A stretch of DNA of 10,291 nucleotides, taken from positions 1 through 10,291 of the forward strand of contig JBEHYA010000071.1 in the NCBI GenBank assembly GCA_048498415.1, in the 5' to 3' direction. Below, piece after piece: positions 7,100 through 10,291 of the stretch. Source of the DNA: JBEHYA01 sp048498415. GTDB taxonomy: Bacteria; Pseudomonadota; Alphaproteobacteria; UBA9219; RGZA01. Below the pieces are notes generated by a model. It saw nothing but the letters and a program-made list of their open reading frames with translations, searched no databases and had not been told where the DNA came from. Each line of letters opens with the position of its first letter. Within the stretch, counting starts at the first letter, position 1. The position numbers and the translations under genes are program-made.

Positions 7100-8971
7100 T
7101 CAGGCCGCCAGTTTGCGCACCGCTTCCTTGACCTGCTGGGTGGCGTTGTTGGCCATGTCGGTCACTTTGGCGATTTCGCTGGCGTTGTTGCTGATGGCTG
7201 TTACCGCCGACGAGACGCTTTGCATGTTGAGCGACATGTCGCGGGCGACCGCGCTTTGCTGCTGCACGGCGGTGGCGGTGGAGGCCACATATTCGCGCAC
7301 CTCGGCAATCGCGTTTTTGATGGTGCCAAGCGCCTCGGCCACGCTGAGCGAGACTTTCTGCACGCCATCAATCTCGCGGCTGATCTGGTCGGTCGCGGTC
7401 TTGGCCTGGTTGGCCAGGTTTTTGACTTCGTTGGCCACAACCGCAAAGCCCTTGCCGGCTTCGCCCGCGCGCGCCGATTCAATCGTGGCGTTGAGGGCGA
7501 GCAGGTTGATCTGGCTGGCGATATTCTGAATAAGCTCGACGATGCCGGTCATGGACTGCGCGGCAGCCGTGAGTTTTTGCGTGGCTTCATCCGCTGCGCC
7601 CACGCTGCCCACGGCCTGTTCGGCGCTGGAGCGGGATTTATCCATGCTATTGGCGATTTCGCGCACCGAGGCGTTGAGCTCTTCCGCGCCGGCGGCGACC
7701 GCATGCACGTTGGACGAGGTCTGCGCGGAGGATTGCGCGGCGTCCGCCGACTGGCGGTTGGCCTGCGCGATGGCTTCCGAGATTTCCGTCATGTTGCTGG
7801 TGATAATCGTGCCGACTTCTTCGTTGCGCAGGCGCGCTTCGACCTGCCGCGTGATGTCGGTTGCGTATTTCACGACCTTATACGGCTTGCCATCAAGGCC
7901 CAGAATGGGGTTGTAGGACGCCTGGATCCAGACTTCCCGCCCGCCCTTGCCGAGGCGCTTGAATTCGCCGGCCTGGTATTCGCCGCGGTTCAGCGCTTCC
8001 CAGAACAGTTTGTAATCATGCGTGCGCGCGGCTTCGCCCATGAACATGCTGTGATGCTTGCCCTGGACTTCGGCAAGCGTATAGCCGGTGGCCGCCAGAA
8101 AATTTTCGTTGGCGCCAATGATGGTGCCATCCATGTTGAACTGGATGACCGCCTGCGACTTGGAGATGGCTTCCAGCTGGCCGCTGGAATCGGCGCTGCG
8201 CAGTTTCTGTTCGGTGATGTCGGAAGCGTATTTCACCACCTTCACCGGCTTGCCATCGAGACCCAGAATGGGGTTGTAGGAGGCCTGGATCCAGATCTCG
8301 CGGCCGCCCTTGCCCACCCGGCGGAATTCGCCCGACTGATATTCGCCGCGGCGCAATGAATCCCAGAACAGGCGGTAGTCGTTGGAGTTGCGCAGGTTTT
8401 CCGGCATGAACATGCTGTGGTGGCGGCCCTGGATTTCGGAGAGGGCATAGCCGGTCGCGGCCAGAAAATTCTCGTTCGCTTCGATGATGGTGCCATCGGG
8501 ATTGAACTGGATGACCGCCTGCGATTTTGAAATGGCGGCGAGCTGGCCGGCATAATCGGCGTTCTGCATTTTCTGGGCCGTGATGTCGGATGCGTATTTG
8601 ATGATGCGCACCACCTGGCCTTTGCGGTCAAGAAGCGGGTTATAGGAAGCCTGCAGCCAGATTTCTTTGCCGTTCTTGCCCATGCGGCGGAATTCGCCCG
8701 ACTGGTATTCGCCGCGGCGCAGATTTTCCCAGAACTGGCGGTAATCGTTGGAATTGCGGATGACTTCGGGGACGAACATGCTGTGGTGGCGGCCCTGAAT
8801 TTCGGAAAGCGGGTAGCCGACCGTGTTCAGGAAGTTGGCGTTGGCTTCCAGAATGGTGCCATCGGGGTTGAATTCGATCACGGCCTGCGATTTATCGAGC
8901 GCATCGAGGCGCGCGCGCATATCGGCCTGGCTGGGGGCGTTGTTGGCGGTGGCGGGGTTGCGGTTGAACAT
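7100..8971 (-). CDS. Cytoplasmic methyl-accepting chemotaxis protein with three PAS domains
   Basis: A 623-residue chemoreceptor with no signal peptide or membrane segment, so it senses inside the cell. Three PAS domains follow each other at about residues 28-131, 150-253 and 272-374. Each contains SQAVI.FN.DGTI, GY.L.E.QG+HHSMF, RGEYQ.GEF+R.GK.G+E.W.QASYNP.L and KYA.DIT. The signalling domain (about 385-623) is a long Ala/Ser/Gln-rich coiled coil. Its conserved hairpin tip is near 484-520 (NLLALNATIESARAG, EAGKGFAVVANEVKNLA), which binds CheA and CheW. There is no C-terminal NWETF-type tether for CheR/CheB. The ligand is not readable; related PAS-MCPs (Aer, BdlA) sense redox or oxygen-linked signals through a cofactor. 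GGAGAAG at 8975-8981 is a good Shine-Dalgarno for ATG 8971. The gene lies 11 bases after the cheW stop and is the last gene of the operon, suggesting a dedicated receptor for this CheA/CheW pair. Confidence 0.93.
   Translation of the reverse strand: MFNRNPATANNAPSQADMRARLDALDKSQAVIEFNPDGTILEANANFLNTVGYPLSEIQGRHHSMFVPEVIRNSNDYRQFWENLRRGEYQSGEFRRMGKNGKEIWLQASYNPLLDRKGQVVRIIKYASDITAQKMQNADYAGQLAAISKSQAVIQFNPDGTIIEANENFLAATGYALSEIQGRHHSMFMPENLRNSNDYRLFWDSLRRGEYQSGEFRRVGKGGREIWIQASYNPILGLDGKPVKVVKYASDITEQKLRSADSSGQLEAISKSQAVIQFNMDGTIIGANENFLAATGYTLAEVQGKHHSMFMGEAARTHDYKLFWEALNRGEYQAGEFKRLGKGGREVWIQASYNPILGLDGKPYKVVKYATDITRQVEARLRNEEVGTIITSNMTEISEAIAQANRQSADAAQSSAQTSSNVHAVAAGAEELNASVREIANSMDKSRSSAEQAVGSVGAADEATQKLTAAAQSMTGIVELIQNIASQINLLALNATIESARAGEAGKGFAVVANEVKNLANQAKTATDQISREIDGVQKVSLSVAEALGTIKNAIAEVREYVASTATAVQQQSAVARDMSLNMQSVSSAVTAISNNASEIAKVTDMANNATQQVKEAVRKLAA
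7850..8890 (-). repeat. Three tandem PAS-encoding repeats inside the mcp gene
   Basis: Units run at 8890-8525, 8524-8159 and 8158-7850 (the last up to the end of its PAS). The period is 366 bases (122 codons), with a one-codon deletion in unit 3 (MGEAARTHDY against MPENLRNSNDY). The similarity is visible at the DNA level, for example CCCAGAATGGGGTTGTAGGA on the plus strand in units 2 and 3. Units 2 and 3 look closest to each other. This points to internal duplication rather than independent PAS acquisition. Confidence 0.85.
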
Positions 8972-8982
8972 GGTCTTCTCCG

Positions 8983-9462
8983 TTAGTTCAGGGATTGAGG
9001 GGGTGACAGGGTAAGCACGTTGCCGATGTTGAGGACGATGAGGAGCTGGTCGGCGAGGGAGTAAATGCCGCCGGCGATTTCCTTCCAGCGCGGATCGAGC
9101 GTGGCGGGATTTTCTTCGTAGCTTTCGATAGGCAAACTCATAACCTCGCTGGCGCTATCGATGATGAGGCTGTAGAGCTCGCCCTGGTAATCGACGACCA
9201 CGCTCATGCCGTGCTGGCCGGGCGCGCGTTCCGGCAAACCCAGACGGCGGCGGACATCAATCGCGGTGACGATACGGCCGCGCAGGTTCAGCGAGCCCGC
9301 GACTTCCGGCGGGGCGAGGGGAATGTTGGCGACCTGCTGCGGCCCCAGCACATCGCGCACTTCAAGCACCGGAATGCCGAACAGCTGGCCCATGACGCTG
9401 ACGATCACGAAGTCGGACTGGCGGCTGAGGATATCGGGGGTGGGTGAGGGCATGGCGGTCAT
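8983..9462 (-). CDS. cheW: CheW-like chemotaxis coupling protein
   Basis: A 159-residue protein that is a single CheW domain and would bridge the receptor hairpin tips to the P5 domain of CheA in the signalling array. Family marks: SDFVIVSVMGQLFGIPVLEVRDVLG (16-40) as the first strands, NIPLAPPEVAGSLNLRGRIV (46-65), where the NLRG turn is the CheW hallmark, IDVRRRLGL (68-76), and the second subdomain with VVDYQGELYSLIIDSASEV (89-107). The length is normal. The ATG at 9462 overlaps the stop of the upstream cheA by the ATGA arrangement. It has an ideal Shine-Dalgarno, AGGAGG (9470-9475), seven bases ahead, so translation is probably coupled. The nearby ATG at 9453 lacks such spacing. The gene lies between the CheA fragment and the mcp, which supports one co-expressed receptor-kinase unit. 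Confidence 0.93.
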   Translation of the reverse strand: MTAMPSPTPDILSRQSDFVIVSVMGQLFGIPVLEVRDVLGPQQVANIPLAPPEVAGSLNLRGRIVTAIDVRRRLGLPERAPGQHGMSVVVDYQGELYSLIIDSASEVMSLPIESYEENPATLDPRWKEIAGGIYSLADQLLIVLNIGNVLTLSPPQSLN

Positions 9463-10232
9463 GCGCGGGCCTCCTGCAGGTCGGGCTGCATTTGCGGCGG
9501 CGCCTGCGGGTTGCAGTGTTGGGCGAGGAAACCGAGCAGCGCTTCGCGGTTATGTTTGGCGATGTGGTCGGTAAAGCCGGCTTCGCGGCCGCGGTGCACA
9601 TCGGCGAGCGTGGCATGCGAGGACATGGCAATGACCGGCACGCCCGCCCATGCGCCGCAGCCGCGGATGGCTTTCACGAAATCAAACCCGTTCATGCCGG
9701 GCATTTCGATGTCGGAGATGATGGCGTTGAATTCGACGCCGCTATCCTGCAGTTTCAGGGCTTCGCTGGCGCTTTCCACCGCGGTGACGTCGTAGCCCGC
9801 CACAACCAAAAGCGGCTTGATGAGATTGAGGAAGAAGCGGCTGTCGTCAACGAGGAGTACGCGTTTGTTCCGGCCGCCTTCAAAGGCGCCATCCTGTTCC
9901 ACATTGAACCAGTCGTTGCCGGCGCTTGAGAGATAATGGCCGGCATCGATGATGTCGGTGGCTTTACCGGCGATGATGGACGTGCCGAGATAGCCGGGGC
10001 GTTTGGATGAAAGATCGATATGCAGTTTTTCTTCCACGATGTCGGCGCTATCGCCCACCAATAAACCCATGCTGCGGTTGCGGTCGGTGAAGACAAGCAC
10101 GCGTTGCCGCGCGCCGGTGCCGGGCGGCTGGCCTTCGATGGGCACCAAGGGCATAAGGCTGCCACGGTACTGCACCATGGCGCTGCCGCTGGAATATTCG
10201 ATCTGTTTGCGGTCGATCTCTTCGAGGCGGCG
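9459..10232 (-). CDS. cheA: CheA hybrid histidine kinase, C-terminal part (P5 plus receiver domain), 5' end missing
   Basis: Only the 3' part of the gene is present. The frame gives RLEEIDRKQIEYSSG, then VQYRGSLMPLVP, the signature of the CheA P5 (CheW-like) domain, and continues to about 10 codons before the second domain. A full receiver domain follows: VLLVDDS (acidic pair), SDIEMPGMNG with the phospho-acceptor Asp, VIAMSSH (switch Ser) and the lysine in DHIAK. CheA with a fused C-terminal receiver is common in alphaproteobacteria. The histidine phosphotransfer, dimerisation and ATPase domains should lie further along this strand, beyond the window's right edge. The homology instead breaks near 10230, and the same frame reaches a TGA at 10257-10259. 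Internal ATG 10178 would make a 239-residue protein but sits in the middle of the P5 fold, so it is not a natural start. A CheV-type CheW-receiver protein is the alternative, but the VQYRG.LMPLV form and the missing P5 front half favour CheA. The gene overlaps cheW by ATGA. Confidence 0.8.
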   Translation of the reverse strand, partial: RRLEEIDRKQIEYSSGSAMVQYRGSLMPLVPIEGQPPGTGARQRVLVFTDRNRSMGLLVGDSADIVEEKLHIDLSSKRPGYLGTSIIAGKATDIIDAGHYLSSAGNDWFNVEQDGAFEGGRNKRVLLVDDSRFFLNLIKPLLVVAGYDVTAVESASEALKLQDSGVEFNAIISDIEMPGMNGFDFVKAIRGCGAWAGVPVIAMSSHATLADVHRGREAGFTDHIAKHNREALLGFLAQHCNPQAPPQMQPDLQEARA

Positions 10233-10291
10233 CGGACCTCGCCGCCGACGGCACCATCACCAAGATCCTCGCCCGCTATGCCGGCGCGTCG
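10232..10291 (+). other. Foreign-looking fragment, possible C-terminal end of a solute-binding protein
   Basis: In the plus-strand frame starting at 10232 the bases read ADLAADGTITKILARYAG and so on. That is the sort of amphipathic helix with '(L)xADGTxxKIxxxY' found at the C-terminus of periplasmic amino-acid-type solute-binding proteins. By hand count 44 of 60 bases are G/C and 19 of 20 codons end in G or C, against mixed third positions in the adjoining CheA. No start or stop is inside the window. The call rests on a single short helix and is tentative. Confidence 0.35.

Noticed and set aside
6986..8359. 457-codon open frame on the plus strand opposite the mcp gene
   Set aside because: It lies fully antisense to a well-supported MCP. 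Its repeated segments simply mirror the PAS repeats, it has an Arg/Gly/His-rich composition, and no domain is recognisable.
9459..10178. Stand-alone 239-residue CheW/receiver (CheV-like) protein starting at ATG 10178
   Set aside because: CheA P5 homology continues upstream of this ATG in the same frame (RLEEIDRKQIEYSSG), and the front half of the CheW fold is absent. It is better explained as the tail of a truncated CheA.
10048..10263. 71-codon minus-strand frame reaching into the right edge
   Set aside because: Out of frame with CheA, Arg/Ala/His-rich, and with no motif; a shadow frame.

Overview
The window reads as part of a Gram-negative, alphaproteobacterium-like chromosome. By eye it is moderately GC-rich, and the genes are densely packed and almost all intact. 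Three things suggest this assignment: a CheA-type kinase with a C-terminal receiver domain, a soluble multi-PAS chemoreceptor, and an O-antigen ABC-export locus. The taxonomic call is inference from gene content, not a database match.

The left two thirds (about 1-6970) is a surface-polysaccharide (O-antigen or capsule type) locus. On the plus strand it starts with a large GT4-like glycosyltransferase carrying an internal hydrophobic segment. A CarB-like ATP-grasp ligase and a mini HAD phosphatase follow with almost no spacing. A convergent minus-strand gene next encodes a DegT/DnrJ/EryC1/StrS aminotransferase, most like GDP-perosamine synthase. After a 122-base divergent promoter region comes a plus-strand Wzm/Wzt ABC exporter pair. 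A minus-strand glycosyltransferase with a GnT-I-like EDD motif and a DUF4214-like tail then converges on wzt with a 2-base gap. Together the genes suggest synthesis of an amino-deoxyhexose glycan, possibly decorated by the ATP-grasp/HAD pair, and its export by an ABC transporter. The Wzt lacks the C-terminal glycan-recognition domain.

The right third (about 7041-10232) is a minus-strand chemotaxis operon, transcribed as cheA(3' part)-cheW-mcp and closed by a clear intrinsic terminator at 7041-7069. The CheA fragment and CheW overlap by ATGA, and the mcp follows 11 bases later with its own Shine-Dalgarno. The MCP is cytoplasmic and carries three tandem PAS domains that look like recent internal duplications with a 366-base period.

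The most unusual spot is the right edge. The CheA reading frame loses its homology near 10230 and meets a stop at 10257-10259. The last 60 bases instead read, on the opposite strand, like the C-terminal helix of a periplasmic solute-binding protein with about 95% GC3. This points to a rearrangement breakpoint or an assembly chimera. No CRISPR array, insertion sequence, tRNA or rRNA was seen.
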